From positions 1 through 37,053 of IMG/VR virus record IMGVR_UViG_3300032173_000018: 37,053 nucleotides of DNA, one strand, 5' to 3'. Source of the DNA: a virus. The notes beneath the pieces are model-generated. The model had not been told where the DNA came from, searched no databases, and saw nothing but the letters and a program-made list of their open reading frames with translations. The position numbers and the translations under genes are program-made. Positions 21,897 through 29,740 of the stretch are shown in pieces; the stretch's first letter is position 1; each line of letters begins with the position of its first letter.

Positions 21897-22607
21897 TTAT
21901 TTTCTAGTAACAATTTTTTTGATTTCAATATTCTCGTCGTTCATAAACTTTTGGTGACCTGACCTAGACGCAACACCACAGTATGGGTCGAGTGTTGAAC
22001 CTATATCTATTTGGGTTATTTTATTACCATACTTACCATACAGTTTATTAATAAAACTATTTGTCGCTATACTGGCGGAATATATAACCACAGGATTTTT
22101 ATATATATTTACGACTTTATCCAACTTGGGTAATATATTATCAATATGGTCCCAAACAAATTCTTCAGGTGTGACTATATGTTCTTTGAAGAAATCTAAC
22201 TCGGATAGGTATTTTGGCCCAACCAATATAGTGGTCCTCTGTTTAAGTAACTCTAAAAAATTTAAAAAATCAACTTTACTTAAATCATGAAATATATGTG
22301 AGTTAATCATCTTGTCATGATTGTTACTATTTTCTAACATATCATCACCCCAATTTTTCAAAACCCAAGGACTAATCCCAATATAATAATCAACAGGATT
22401 GTTTACAATCTCTTTTAGTATCTCACCCTGTTTTGACATTTCTTTTCCCCATCTTTCACATATTAAAGAATAATGAGGATTCTTTTTAAGAATCAAACCC
22501 CATTCACCGTCATTATATCTTGCAAATGAAAAATTTTCATTATTTAATATTTTATTGTAAAAATCCCCATATAAACTTTTTTTTTTAATCGAATTAACTA
22601 TACTCAT
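21897..22607 (-). CDS. GT-D-type glycosyltransferase (DUF1792-like)
   Basis: 236 residues. Residues 26-36 read FSFARYNDGEW, matching the R-x-x-D-G-E signature of GT-D fold enzymes (DUF1792). A mid-protein segment ILVGPKYLSEL gives a Rossmann-like strand and loop, and the end carries ITQIDIGSTLDPYCG and ASRSGHQKF, the family's C-terminal acidic and Ser-Arg motifs. It would use a nucleotide sugar to extend a glycan. With rmlB, rmlC and the family 2 enzyme it forms a sugar-modification set. There is no TATTTAT box here, only an AT-rich leader. Confidence 0.75.
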   Translation of the reverse strand: MSIVNSIKKKSLYGDFYNKILNNENFSFARYNDGEWGLILKKNPHYSLICERWGKEMSKQGEILKEIVNNPVDYYIGISPWVLKNWGDDMLENSNNHDKMINSHIFHDLSKVDFLNFLELLKQRTTILVGPKYLSELDFFKEHIVTPEEFVWDHIDNILPKLDKVVNIYKNPVVIYSASIATNSFINKLYGKYGNKITQIDIGSTLDPYCGVASRSGHQKFMNDENIEIKKIVTRK

Positions 22608-22678
22608 ATTAATAATTATAGTTATTTATTTTTTATTTATCATGTGAACAAAATACTTATATTTACATTAAAAACATT

Positions 22679-23026
22679 ATGCACCCTATTATTCACGCAA
22701 AATCATCGGCCAAAAAATTTGGTGGAACTTGGGAAGAATACATAAATATACACAATTGGTTTGATGAGACCAAAGCTTGGTATGGACATTCTAATCACAG
22801 AATGTTTAGACATCATAGTGAGGGTATTTTTGAAATGGAAAAGGTTTTTGGTATGTCATTTGTAAATAGTGATGATAAGATTGTTTACACTCGTTATGTT
22901 GGTGAACAACATGTTAGAGAGGATTGTTATAACCATTTACCTTGCGCTAAAGAATGGATAATGGCTTTAGAATCTAAAGAAAGACCTATGTGGATGATGA
23001 GAACTTTAGATATTAACATAGATTAA
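22679..23026 (+). CDS. His-rich conserved phage-type protein (DUF6915-like), 115 aa
   Basis: It begins MHPIIHAKSSAKKFGGTWEE and continues IHNWFDETKAWYGHSNHRMF, RHHSEGIFEMEKVFG, GEQHVREDCYNHLP. The closely spaced His, Asp and Glu residues form a likely metal site, as in HD-like hydrolases. I recognise the pattern from phage and bacterial genomes (DUF6915, from memory), but no function is established. A near-box TATTTAC precedes the start by 15 bases. Confidence 0.72.
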   Translation: MHPIIHAKSSAKKFGGTWEEYINIHNWFDETKAWYGHSNHRMFRHHSEGIFEMEKVFGMSFVNSDDKIVYTRYVGEQHVREDCYNHLPCAKEWIMALESKERPMWMMRTLDINID

Positions 23027-23048
23027 AGTATTTATAGTTAAAAACAAT

Positions 23049-23753
23049 ATGACACCTCAAGTAACTGAAGAACAATTAAAAACCCTTAAACTATTTTCAT
23101 ATTATTGCATGTCATATGGAAGTAGTGAGGTTAACATTACCGTTTATACTGAAGAATGCCACCTTGATTACATGGACGACAGTGCGTACAGTGACGACGG
23201 AACAACAATAGAATTATATGAAGCAATATCTGACACTTTAGAACATATTTTAGACAAAAATAAGGTCTACAAAGTAATGTCAGATTGTGAGTATAGAGGC
23301 ACAATTAGAATTAATATTGATTGTAAAGAACGTATATTATTTTTAAACGTATGGGAAATGCAATACACAACATTAGAATCTCAATCAGAAACCACATTAG
23401 AAGAAATTAAAGAAGATTATAGTGATGAATTGTATGAAGCAATTGTGAATTTATTTGACCAACTTCACGAAAAAAATGTTTCTGAAGGTTATGTTGATTT
23501 TAGTGGTGGTGGTGATAGTGGTGACTGTAATGACTTTGCATACGGAGATTTTGAAGGTCGGATAAATTTAGACGTTAAAATTGTTAATTTCATTTACGAA
23601 CAATTAGAAAAACACATGGGTGGATGGGAAATTAATGAAGGTTCTCAAGGTCGTTTTATCTTTAATAATGAGTCAAAGGATGTTACCTTAGACTTTTCCG
23701 AGAATCGAGAAGAAGAAGTACCAATCTCAATAGATTTTTTAATAAAATTTTAA
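23049..23753 (+). CDS. Tagged acidic hypothetical protein, 234 aa
   Basis: The leader MTPQVTEEQLKTLKLFSYYC has V-T-E at residues 5-7. The protein is acidic. A glycine loop YVDFSGGGDSGDCNDFAYGD near residue 147 is followed by EINEGSQGRFIFNNESKDV, where strand pairs recur. The G-G-G-D-S-G loop is a pattern I have seen in phage proteins of unknown role. The TATTTAT box is 13 bases before the ATG. The gene converges on the 395-aa gene with 3 bases between the stops. Confidence 0.72.
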   Translation: MTPQVTEEQLKTLKLFSYYCMSYGSSEVNITVYTEECHLDYMDDSAYSDDGTTIELYEAISDTLEHILDKNKVYKVMSDCEYRGTIRINIDCKERILFLNVWEMQYTTLESQSETTLEEIKEDYSDELYEAIVNLFDQLHEKNVSEGYVDFSGGGDSGDCNDFAYGDFEGRINLDVKIVNFIYEQLEKHMGGWEINEGSQGRFIFNNESKDVTLDFSENREEEVPISIDFLIKF

Positions 23754-23756
23754 ACC

Positions 23757-24944
23757 TTATTTTGAGGGGTGATGAAAAGTAAACTCAGTATTATCATCAG
23801 TTAAATAATCTTTATTATCAGAAATTATTTTTAACTCAATACCATTTTCCAAATCTTCTGAGAAAGGGCTTGGGTGTACATAACCTTCAGGATTAACAAC
23901 CATCTTATTTGTACCTTCAACGGTACCTGCTTTATTAATAGTGATGTCAATTTTAATTTTACCACCGTCATTCTTAACGTCTGTGATAGTATAATTAACT
24001 TTCTTTCTGTTATCACCCCATCCAAAATCAATAGTTAATAATTTTTTAGTACCAATTAAAGAACTAGCAAATTTATCACCAAAATTAGTTACTCTTTCGG
24101 ATTTAACATCATCTAAACTTTTTCCGTTAATAAGATTTTGGATTTCTTCCTTTGTTACACTAATAACTTTAGCATCTAAACCTGAATTATATCTTACAGG
24201 ATTAGCGTGTGACATTTGTTTAGATGTTGATGATGAATAGGTATTACTAACTACATACCATTGATTGTTAATGAATAAATAAACTGGATACCAACCATAA
24301 GACTTAACAACATAATACCATTCATTTTTTCTATTAACATCCCAATACCCTTCAATATTAGAACCTTTAAAAGGAATTTTAGCGCTACTGAATTGGTACG
24401 CGTTATTGTTTGGCGTTCTTCTTTGTTTAAACTCTTTGAAGTTTCTGAAAGTTGTCTTATCTAAATTCTCGTAATCACCATCAGGTCTGTAGTTCGCGGT
24501 ATAAATTTCGTAATAGAATCTTGCATCAGATTCAGGTCTCCCCACAAAAGGCATCATGGTTTTAACAAAAGTTAACATTTTAGATTGGTTACCCATATCT
24601 TGTTTATTTTTATTAAGATATTTGAATAACCTAATCTCTTTTTCCGACAAAGGATTTTCTCCTTGACCTTCAAGTTGTTCTTTAATAATTAATTTAACAA
24701 TTTTAACTAAGTCAAACTCAGTAACACGAATTGTTTTTGACTCATCAATCTTAAAATCTTTTTTTAGTTTTATTCTCATAATTCCAACGGCATTTTTGAG
24801 CCTCTTATATTCATTAGAATTATTGACAATAGAATAATCATTAATAAAATCATTAATATCTTTAACAATTTCTTTAAGTTCATGTTGAGTATTACATGAA
24901 ATTATTTTTTTAATTAAATCGTTAAGAATTTCTCGTTTATTCAT
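23757..24944 (-). CDS. Large hypothetical protein with internal tag-like helix, 395 aa
   Basis: Residues 1-64 are helical (KEIVKDINDFINDYSIVNN). At about 70-90 comes KTIRVTEFDLVKIVKLIIKE, which repeats the hxE-plus-amphipathic-helix motif internally (V-T-E), followed by a linker and a globular domain with WYPVYLFINNQWYVVSNTY and, at the C-terminus, beta segments VKNDGGKIKIDITINKAGTV. This order suggests a propeptide of about 90 residues before the functional domain. The ATG is 4 bases after a TATTTAT box. No enzyme motif is seen. Confidence 0.72.
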   Translation of the reverse strand: MNKREILNDLIKKIISCNTQHELKEIVKDINDFINDYSIVNNSNEYKRLKNAVGIMRIKLKKDFKIDESKTIRVTEFDLVKIVKLIIKEQLEGQGENPLSEKEIRLFKYLNKNKQDMGNQSKMLTFVKTMMPFVGRPESDARFYYEIYTANYRPDGDYENLDKTTFRNFKEFKQRRTPNNNAYQFSSAKIPFKGSNIEGYWDVNRKNEWYYVVKSYGWYPVYLFINNQWYVVSNTYSSSTSKQMSHANPVRYNSGLDAKVISVTKEEIQNLINGKSLDDVKSERVTNFGDKFASSLIGTKKLLTIDFGWGDNRKKVNYTITDVKNDGGKIKIDITINKAGTVEGTNKMVVNPEGYVHPSPFSEDLENGIELKIISDNKDYLTDDNTEFTFHHPSK

Positions 24945-24948
24945 AAAA

Positions 24949-24955
24949 ATAAATA
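24949..24955 (-). promoter_or_regulatory. TATTTAT box, 24944 gene
   Basis: TATTTAT on the coding strand ends 4 bases before the ATG at 24944. Confidence 0.5.
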
Positions 24956-24964
24956 TTGATTTAA

Positions 24965-25408
24965 TTATTTTAAAAATCTTAATTTATATAATGTTGAGTT
25001 AATTAATTCACAAACAGTATCAATTTGATTTTGAATATAAGAATCTTTACAACAATCTCTTAAATCATTAACTTGTCCACAAAGGTCTTTAAAATAATTA
25101 ATTGTGGTTGTTGAGTCTTTATAATCTTCAATATCGTATTTTTTATACCCTTTGAGGATACTATATTTACCTTGGTATGATTCTATAATCCCATCAACCA
25201 ATCCTCCAATTTCGTCATAATACCCATTTAATGCACTATGTTCAGCAAATGATTTGGTCTGTAAATGTAATGTATGTGCTTGAGTTCTAGAGTGAAATAA
25301 CAGAGAAACCATCTCAATAAAATCTTTAGTACCTGTTTTTTGTTCAGTTAATAATTCTTGTTGTTTAATAACCTCAAATATTTTATCTTTTAAAATTTCA
25401 TTTTTCAT
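24965..25408 (-). CDS. Helical hypothetical protein, 147 aa
   Basis: It begins MKNEILKDKIFEVIKQQELL with TEQ (L-L-T-E at 19-22), a longer version of the leader. The body is helical with His in TQAHTLHLQTKSFAEHSALN and Cys in DLCGQVNDLRDCCKDS. It has the look of ferritin-like or DUF-type helical bundles (for example Dps-like), but the metal ligands are not complete enough to claim it. A TATTTAT box lies 15 bases before the ATG. Confidence 0.68.
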   Translation of the reverse strand: MKNEILKDKIFEVIKQQELLTEQKTGTKDFIEMVSLLFHSRTQAHTLHLQTKSFAEHSALNGYYDEIGGLVDGIIESYQGKYSILKGYKKYDIEDYKDSTTTINYFKDLCGQVNDLRDCCKDSYIQNQIDTVCELINSTLYKLRFLK

Positions 25409-25435
25409 AGTAATGTTTTCACTATAAATATCTTA

Positions 25436-25702
25436 TCAATCAATAAAATTAAAAGTCTCTATGTTATATTCTTCATCGATTGAGAATAATGTTAGATACA
25501 ATAATAATTGTTTGTAGATATAGTGTTGTATTACTTTATTAGTTAAACCATTAATATCCTTGGTTCTATAAACTTCAACAATAAAACTGAGGTCATTCTT
25601 CCCACTCTTTAACTTTATATCAACAGAAGTTGTGCCTGTTGGACTTGGTAGTTCAATTGGTATTGTCTTATTCTCATGAAATTTTATCGCTTGATTATAC
25701 AT
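25436..25702 (-). CDS. Small hypothetical protein after rmlC, 88 aa
   Basis: It overlaps the rmlC stop by 8 bases. It begins MYNQAIKFHENKTIPIELPS, with a beta-rich middle and a helical end (KQLLLYLTLFSIDEEYNIE). No known domain. The overlap argues for co-translation with RmlC. Confidence 0.62.
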   Translation of the reverse strand: MYNQAIKFHENKTIPIELPSPTGTTSVDIKLKSGKNDLSFIVEVYRTKDINGLTNKVIQHYIYKQLLLYLTLFSIDEEYNIETFNFID

Positions 25703-26216
25703 TAAAATTATTAGTCACCAAATCCTTTGTTGAAATTGTTAACTCATTATCCTCAATCACTCGTTCTACGGTTTGTTTAACTAAATTAAAGTCGGCCCAA
25801 AAAATGGAACCCTCCTTTAATGGTGAGTAATCATTGTCTACCAAGTACTGAACTACCGTGTTATCCTCGGTAGTTATAAACCCGTGGGCAAATCCTTTAG
25901 GAACAAACAATTCATTGTTAGGTTCTACAACAAACTCATAAGTCTTTAGATAGTTAGGTGAATTAGGCCTAATATCAACGATGAAGTCGATTATCTTCCC
26001 CGTAATGACCTTAACTAACTTTGACTGAGCGAACTCACCAACTTGAAAATGTAATCCTCTAAACGTAAATTTATTAGGGTTAACACTAATATTACTTTGT
26101 ACCCAATCTTTACGTAAAACAGATAAGTTACTTTCATCAAATTTTAAAGGTAAAGGTGCAAATGTTCCTCGACTATCTTTGAATACTGAATTATGTATTA
26201 ATAAACCTTCTTCCAT
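25695..26216 (-). CDS. rmlC: dTDP-4-dehydrorhamnose 3,5-epimerase
   Basis: 173 residues, near the usual family length of 180. Cupin-fold motifs: R16-G-T-F in KDSRGTF, R53-G-L-H56-F-Q with the catalytic His, KLVKVITGKIIDFIVDIR, and FVPKGFAHGF at 104-113, then the Tyr-rich QYLVDNDYSP. It converts dTDP-4-keto-6-deoxyglucose to the L-rhamno form. RmlB, the enzyme of the preceding step, is encoded 260 bases upstream on the same strand, separated by a small GEHP-type gene. RmlA and RmlD are not in the window, so the host probably supplies them, or they lie elsewhere. The product probably feeds glycan or DNA/virion glycosylation. Confidence 0.9.
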   Translation of the reverse strand: MEEGLLIHNSVFKDSRGTFAPLPLKFDESNLSVLRKDWVQSNISVNPNKFTFRGLHFQVGEFAQSKLVKVITGKIIDFIVDIRPNSPNYLKTYEFVVEPNNELFVPKGFAHGFITTEDNTVVQYLVDNDYSPLKEGSIFWADFNLVKQTVERVIEDNELTISTKDLVTNNFNV

Positions 26217-26246
26217 ATTATTTATTATTTGTTTAAATTAACTCAT

Positions 26247-26468
26247 TTAAAATCCTAATTCCGCTTTCATAATCATTAATGATTCAGCTTTATCTTTAGC
26301 ATTTGCATACTGTTCAATTAATTTATCCATTTCTTCAGTATGTTGTGGATGTTCCCCAATTGCGACTGGTGAAGTTACGTAAACTTCTAATCTTGCTAAA
26401 GCGTCCATTATTTCCGCTCGATATTTTGCGTCTAACGCATTAAGTAATCTGTTTTGTTTTTCTACCAT
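26247..26468 (-). CDS. Small phage-type helical protein with GEHP motif, 73 aa
   Basis: Begins MVEKQNRLLNALDAKYRAEI. The block VYVTSPVAIGEHPQHTEEMD (GEHP) and the helical end are characteristic of a small phage protein family of unknown function often seen near structural or sugar genes (from memory). It is all-helical and may form a coiled coil. It lies between rmlB and rmlC in the same direction. Confidence 0.75.
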   Translation of the reverse strand: MVEKQNRLLNALDAKYRAEIMDALARLEVYVTSPVAIGEHPQHTEEMDKLIEQYANAKDKAESLMIMKAELGF

Positions 26469-26474
26469 TTTTAT

Positions 26475-27371
26475 TTATTTAATTATTTTTTTTAACCATT
26501 CGGTTAGTTTAGTATTTTGCATTACACCAAATTTGTTTTCATATTTTAAAGAACTTAATGAATATCTTCTATCGTGGCCTAGTCTATCCTCAACGTATTT
26601 AAATTTAACATCCTTACCTAATATATCACCAATCATTTTGATTATTTGGTTATTAGTGTATGATTCTCCAGTTCCAATATTATATATTTCATTAACTTCA
26701 TCCGACATTAATAAGGTTAATATTGATTTTGCGTTATCATCAGCATGTATCCACTCCCTAACTTGTTCACCATCACCATACACCGGTACCTCATCACCGT
26801 TTTTAATTGACCTAATAATCTTTGGTATAAATTTTTCGTGGTGTTGATTTTCCCCGTAATTATTACAAGTACGTGTGATTAAATATGGAAACCCATATGT
26901 TCTTCCTGCAGACATTACCAACATATCGGCAGATGCTTTAGTTGCAGAATAATATGAACTTGGAATAATGTTATCGGATTCAATTGCTGAATACTCATCT
27001 ATATCACCATAAACTTCGTCCGTTGAAATGTGTAAGAATTTAATTAGGTTTTTGTTTTTTCTTGCGACCTCAATCATGTTGAAGGTACCTTGTACATTTG
27101 ATTTAACAAATGGTAATCCGTCTTTAATTGAATTGTCAACGTGTGACTCAGCAGCAAAATTAACTATGTAATCGTAGTCACCTAAATCCTCAGGTATCAC
27201 ATCACATATATCTTTTTTTAAATAATCGGTTGGTAATATAAGATTATTAAGATTACCTGCGTATGTAAGTTTATCAATAATTAATACTTTGTGGTATGTA
27301 TTTTCTCTAACATAATTTACAAAATGTGACCCAATAAAACCTAACCCACCTGTTACTATAATTTTACTCAT
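26475..27371 (-). CDS. rmlB: dTDP-glucose 4,6-dehydratase
   Basis: 298 residues, about 40 shorter than typical RmlB (near 340). Rossmann motif GGLGFIGS at residues 8-15 binds NAD. The active-site triad is Thr117-Asp118-Glu119 (STDEVYG) with Y141-SAT-K145 (YSATKASAD). NNYGENQHHEKFIPK and YGDGEQVREWIH complete the family signature. It makes dTDP-4-keto-6-deoxyglucose from dTDP-glucose, the substrate of RmlC downstream. A strong terminator-like hairpin ends right at its start codon, and no promoter box is present, so expression is probably by read-through or attenuation. Confidence 0.92.
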   Translation of the reverse strand: MSKIIVTGGLGFIGSHFVNYVRENTYHKVLIIDKLTYAGNLNNLILPTDYLKKDICDVIPEDLGDYDYIVNFAAESHVDNSIKDGLPFVKSNVQGTFNMIEVARKNKNLIKFLHISTDEVYGDIDEYSAIESDNIIPSSYYSATKASADMLVMSAGRTYGFPYLITRTCNNYGENQHHEKFIPKIIRSIKNGDEVPVYGDGEQVREWIHADDNAKSILTLLMSDEVNEIYNIGTGESYTNNQIIKMIGDILGKDVKFKYVEDRLGHDRRYSLSSLKYENKFGVMQNTKLTEWLKKIIK

Positions 27372-27373
27372 AA

Positions 27374-27409
27374 AAAAACTTTTGTCTTAATAATAAAACA
27401 AAAGTTTTT
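27374..27409 (-). terminator. 12-bp hairpin with U-run abutting the rmlB start
   Basis: AAAAACTTTTGT and ACAAAAGTTTTT pair perfectly around a 12-base loop. On the minus strand the arm ends in a run of T that continues to the rmlB ATG. It acts as a terminator of the 106-aa gene and may attenuate rmlB. Confidence 0.6.
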
Positions 27410-27430
27410 AAATGTAAAAGTATTTTCTAA

Positions 27431-27751
27431 TTATTTACCAATTACTATTTCATCGTAATTTAATTTACCCATACCTTCAGAGTCTTTAGACTCAAATTCG
27501 TCATACATATATGTCTTAACAACACTAACAACACTTTGTTCGGCCTGAGCAAGTTTAGTCTCCATCCAATCCTCAAGTTGTTCACCTTGTTCCATTTTTT
27601 CCCACATAGCATGTGCTAATGTTGCAATAGTGAATAATTGTTGTTTTGCCATATAAGACCCTTCTTGTCCGTGCTCTTGTATATTTCCTTTTTTAACGCC
27701 ATTAACTAACAGTTCTAATTGTTTTTCCGAAATAATAATATCTTTAGCCAT
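27431..27751 (-). CDS. Tagged hypothetical protein, 106 aa
   Basis: The start is placed at MAKDIIISEKQLELLVNGVK rather than the upstream ATG at 27775, because the TATTTAT box lies between them. I-I-S-E is at residues 6-9. The body is helical and polar (TIATLAHAMWEKMEQGEQLE). The C-terminal YMYDEFESKDSEGMGKLNYD is acidic. It is a single gene followed by the hairpin before rmlB. Confidence 0.75.
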   Translation of the reverse strand: MAKDIIISEKQLELLVNGVKKGNIQEHGQEGSYMAKQQLFTIATLAHAMWEKMEQGEQLEDWMETKLAQAEQSVVSVVKTYMYDEFESKDSEGMGKLNYDEIVIGK

Positions 27752-27786
27752 AATTGTTTTAGTTATAAATATCATTAAAACAAAAA

Positions 27787-27808
27787 AAAGGAGACCTAAG
27801 TCTCCTTT
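27787..27808 (-). terminator. Strong intrinsic terminator
   Basis: On the minus strand AAAGGAGAC pairs with GTCTCCTTT over a 4-base loop, followed by eight T. The GGAGAC stem is the same as in the terminator at 1783-1813. Confidence 0.85.
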
Positions 27809-27958
27809 AGGGCCGACAGGTTATGTCAGACACCACCACCTTATTTTTTTAAACAAGGAAACAATATATTATGAGAATTCAGAAACAGGTAAAACTCTAA
27901 AACCATCAACATTTTTATTAACAAAATTGTTCTTATATTAATAAAAGACATTTTTTTA
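27809..27958 (-). ncRNA. Candidate small RNA or structured 3' UTR
   Basis: The 150-base spacer before the terminator has no supported ORF beyond a doubtful 23-codon frame. It holds a GC-richer block (GGTGGTGGTGTCTGACATAA, CCTGTCGGCC read on the minus strand) with a GACA/TGTC mini-hairpin next to the strong terminator. It may be the 3' UTR of the 80-aa gene or an independent small RNA. Confidence 0.35.
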
Positions 27959-28201
27959 TTATTCTTTAGTAATTAATTCCCAAACTTTATTAAGTTCTTT
28001 TTTATTAAGAATTGTTTCACTAGGTTGTTCAATAGTATCTTTTGAAATTAATTTATCGTAAACACTTTTTACTTTAATTACTAAAAAAACAAAAAAAAGT
28101 ACTGTAATAATCAACAAAGTTTTAAGAATTTTTTTCCAAAACTTATAGATGATATAAAGTGATGCTAAAATTGAGATTAATAATCCTGTTTCAATGCTCA
28201 T
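27959..28201 (-). CDS. Two-span membrane protein, 80 aa
   Basis: It begins MSIETGLLISILASLYIIYK, then FWKKILKTLLIITVLFFVFL. Two transmembrane helices are joined by a basic loop, with a polar helical C-terminus (ILNKKELNKVWELITKE). The size and topology are compatible with a holin or a membrane adaptor, which cannot be decided from sequence. It lies 8 bases after the 91-aa gene. Confidence 0.65.
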   Translation of the reverse strand: MSIETGLLISILASLYIIYKFWKKILKTLLIITVLFFVFLVIKVKSVYDKLISKDTIEQPSETILNKKELNKVWELITKE

Positions 28202-28209
28202 AATTTATT

Positions 28210-28485
28210 TTATTTAGTAACTAACGCTTCAATTTTGCTTTTTGCATGGTCAGCCAAAGTGAACTCGTTAGTTGATGTAACAATAATTGAATCCTTTAAA
28301 AATTTGTAAGGAATGTTGATTAAGAAATCGGTTCCGTTGAAAAATGTTAAGTCATTTTTTAACTCTAAACATCCACTAACCATCTTCAAAAATAATTTGA
28401 ATTGGATTCCATCAATGAATGTTTCATTCAAAAGTTTACCAAATTTCTCGTTCTCGATTCTGATGTTGTATGTCTGTGTGTTCAT
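28210..28485 (-). CDS. Small hypothetical protein, 91 aa
   Basis: It begins MNTQTYNIRIENEKFGKLLN, with mixed alpha/beta segments (YKFLKDSIIVTSTNEFTLAD). The TATATTTG box (TAnnTTTG type) lies 17 bases before the ATG, so this gene probably starts a two-gene unit with the membrane protein. Not recognised. Confidence 0.68.
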   Translation of the reverse strand: MNTQTYNIRIENEKFGKLLNETFIDGIQFKLFLKMVSGCLELKNDLTFFNGTDFLINIPYKFLKDSIIVTSTNEFTLADHAKSKIEALVTK

Positions 28486-28502
28486 ATCCTTAATTGTTTC
28501 TA

Positions 28503-28510
28503 CAAATATA
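28503..28510 (-). promoter_or_regulatory. TATATTTG box (TAnnTTTG type), 28485 operon
   Basis: Match to TAnnTTTG ending 17 bases before the ATG at 28485. Confidence 0.5.
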
Positions 28511-28519
28511 CTGTGTTTT

Positions 28520-29263
28520 TTACAATTCTCCTAATTTTTCCACTAAAGAAGTTAAATTAAATTCTTTAGGTACAATGATATCCTTTTTAATAAACTCAAT
28601 CTTATCGTTAACAGAACGATATCTGTACCCTAAAATAATCTTGGTTTTATTAACATTAGTTACTGTAAAGGTATTAGGGTCGTTTGGAGTTGTTGGTGTA
28701 CCAAAATCAACTCTAGAAAAACTAAACATGCCAATTAATTCTCTGAAGGCACGGCTTCTTATATCTTGTTTTAATAATCTGTCTTTTTCAATTACCCATA
28801 AAGAATCTACATATTCAATTATTTTCTTAGCAACAGTTCTACCAGATTTGTAATATGGACTTTCTTCATTATAACCTAATAAAGTTTTAATTTTAAAACC
28901 CAAGTTTTTTTGTTTCCACGAACCTCTTGGAGTAACATAGTGTTCACTAACATCAATACGAATTTTACCTTTTGATACTACTTCAGGTAATTTACCTGTG
29001 TATTTAATTTCATAATCAAAATAATTTAATGTTAAAGTTTCAACAGGAAATGAATTAACCCAAACTTTATAGTCCAAAGAATTTTGAGTTTTAACCAATT
29101 CAAAATCAGGAGATACTTTAACCATATCGGTATAAAAATCTTCAAAAACTTTTTGTTTAATGTCAATTACCAACTTTTGTTGGTCATAACTTCTTAACGC
29201 ACTACGCTTAGCGTCTTGGTACTTAGTTTTTGCAATTTTTTTTTGTGTTAATGCGTCTGTCAT
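28520..29263 (-). CDS. Hypothetical protein, 247 aa
   Basis: Not recognised. It begins MTDALTQKKIAKTKYQDAKR, strongly basic and helical in the first 40 residues, then a beta-rich middle (TLTLNYFDYEIKYTGKLPEV) and a Arg/Lys-rich second half. A basic N-terminal helix with a mixed body could bind nucleic acid. A TATCTTTG box lies 20 bases before the ATG. It is immediately downstream of smpB on the same strand. Confidence 0.72.
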   Translation of the reverse strand: MTDALTQKKIAKTKYQDAKRSALRSYDQQKLVIDIKQKVFEDFYTDMVKVSPDFELVKTQNSLDYKVWVNSFPVETLTLNYFDYEIKYTGKLPEVVSKGKIRIDVSEHYVTPRGSWKQKNLGFKIKTLLGYNEESPYYKSGRTVAKKIIEYVDSLWVIEKDRLLKQDIRSRAFRELIGMFSFSRVDFGTPTTPNDPNTFTVTNVNKTKIILGYRYRSVNDKIEFIKKDIIVPKEFNLTSLVEKLGEL

Positions 29264-29283
29264 AGTATCGGTGTTTGTGATTA

Positions 29284-29291
29284 CAAAGATA
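29284..29291 (-). promoter_or_regulatory. TATCTTTG box, 29263 gene
   Basis: Exact TAnnTTTG match, 20 bases before the ATG at 29263; a short leader is expected here. Confidence 0.55.
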
Positions 29292-29301
29292 CAAAAAATT
29301 T

Positions 29302-29736
29302 TTAAATGCCACGCATAATTTCTCTATTAATATCTTTTTCTTTAATAGATTCTCTTTTATCATGTAATTTTTTACCCTTACCCAAAACTATTTCCATCTT
29401 CAACAATCCTCTATCATTTGAGAATATTCTATATGGGACCAATGTTAATCCTTTAACAAGTTCTTTTTGTAATTTAACAATTTCTTTTTTTTTAAGTAAT
29501 AACTTTCTATCTCGCAATGGTTCATGAGTGTACGCCATTTTATATTCGGGAATATTCATTCCTTTAACCACTAACTCGTTATTAATAAAAAAACAATAAG
29601 CATCAACTAATGACACTTTGCCACTACGAATTGATTTAACTTCAGGCCCAACCAATTTTATACCAACAATCAAAGTTTCAATAAATGAATATTCAAACTT
29701 AACTTTACGATTTATTATGCTGATTTGAGTCCCCAT
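29302..29736 (-). CDS. smpB: SsrA-binding protein SmpB
   Basis: 144 residues from the ATG at 29736 (MGTQISI), preferred over a longer frame because TATCTTTG ends 4 bases upstream. It matches SmpB from end to end: GPEVKSIRSGKVSLVDAY, NIPEYKMAYTHEP, RDRKLLLKKKEIVKLQKE, KGLTLVP and the C-terminal GKGKKLHDKRESIKEKD. In bacteria SmpB carries tmRNA into stalled ribosomes and its C-terminal tail enters the mRNA channel. Both the core and the tail are present here; it is slightly shorter than usual (150-160). No tmRNA gene is visible in the window. SmpB is normally a host gene, so its place here is notable. Confidence 0.93.
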   Translation of the reverse strand: MGTQISIINRKVKFEYSFIETLIVGIKLVGPEVKSIRSGKVSLVDAYCFFINNELVVKGMNIPEYKMAYTHEPLRDRKLLLKKKEIVKLQKELVKGLTLVPYRIFSNDRGLLKMEIVLGKGKKLHDKRESIKEKDINREIMRGI

Positions 29737-29740
29737 AAAG

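Noticed and set aside
27865-27940. 23-codon frame in the spacer before the 27787 terminator.
   Set aside because: No promoter box, no overlap with neighbours and no membrane or conserved pattern strong enough to call it.
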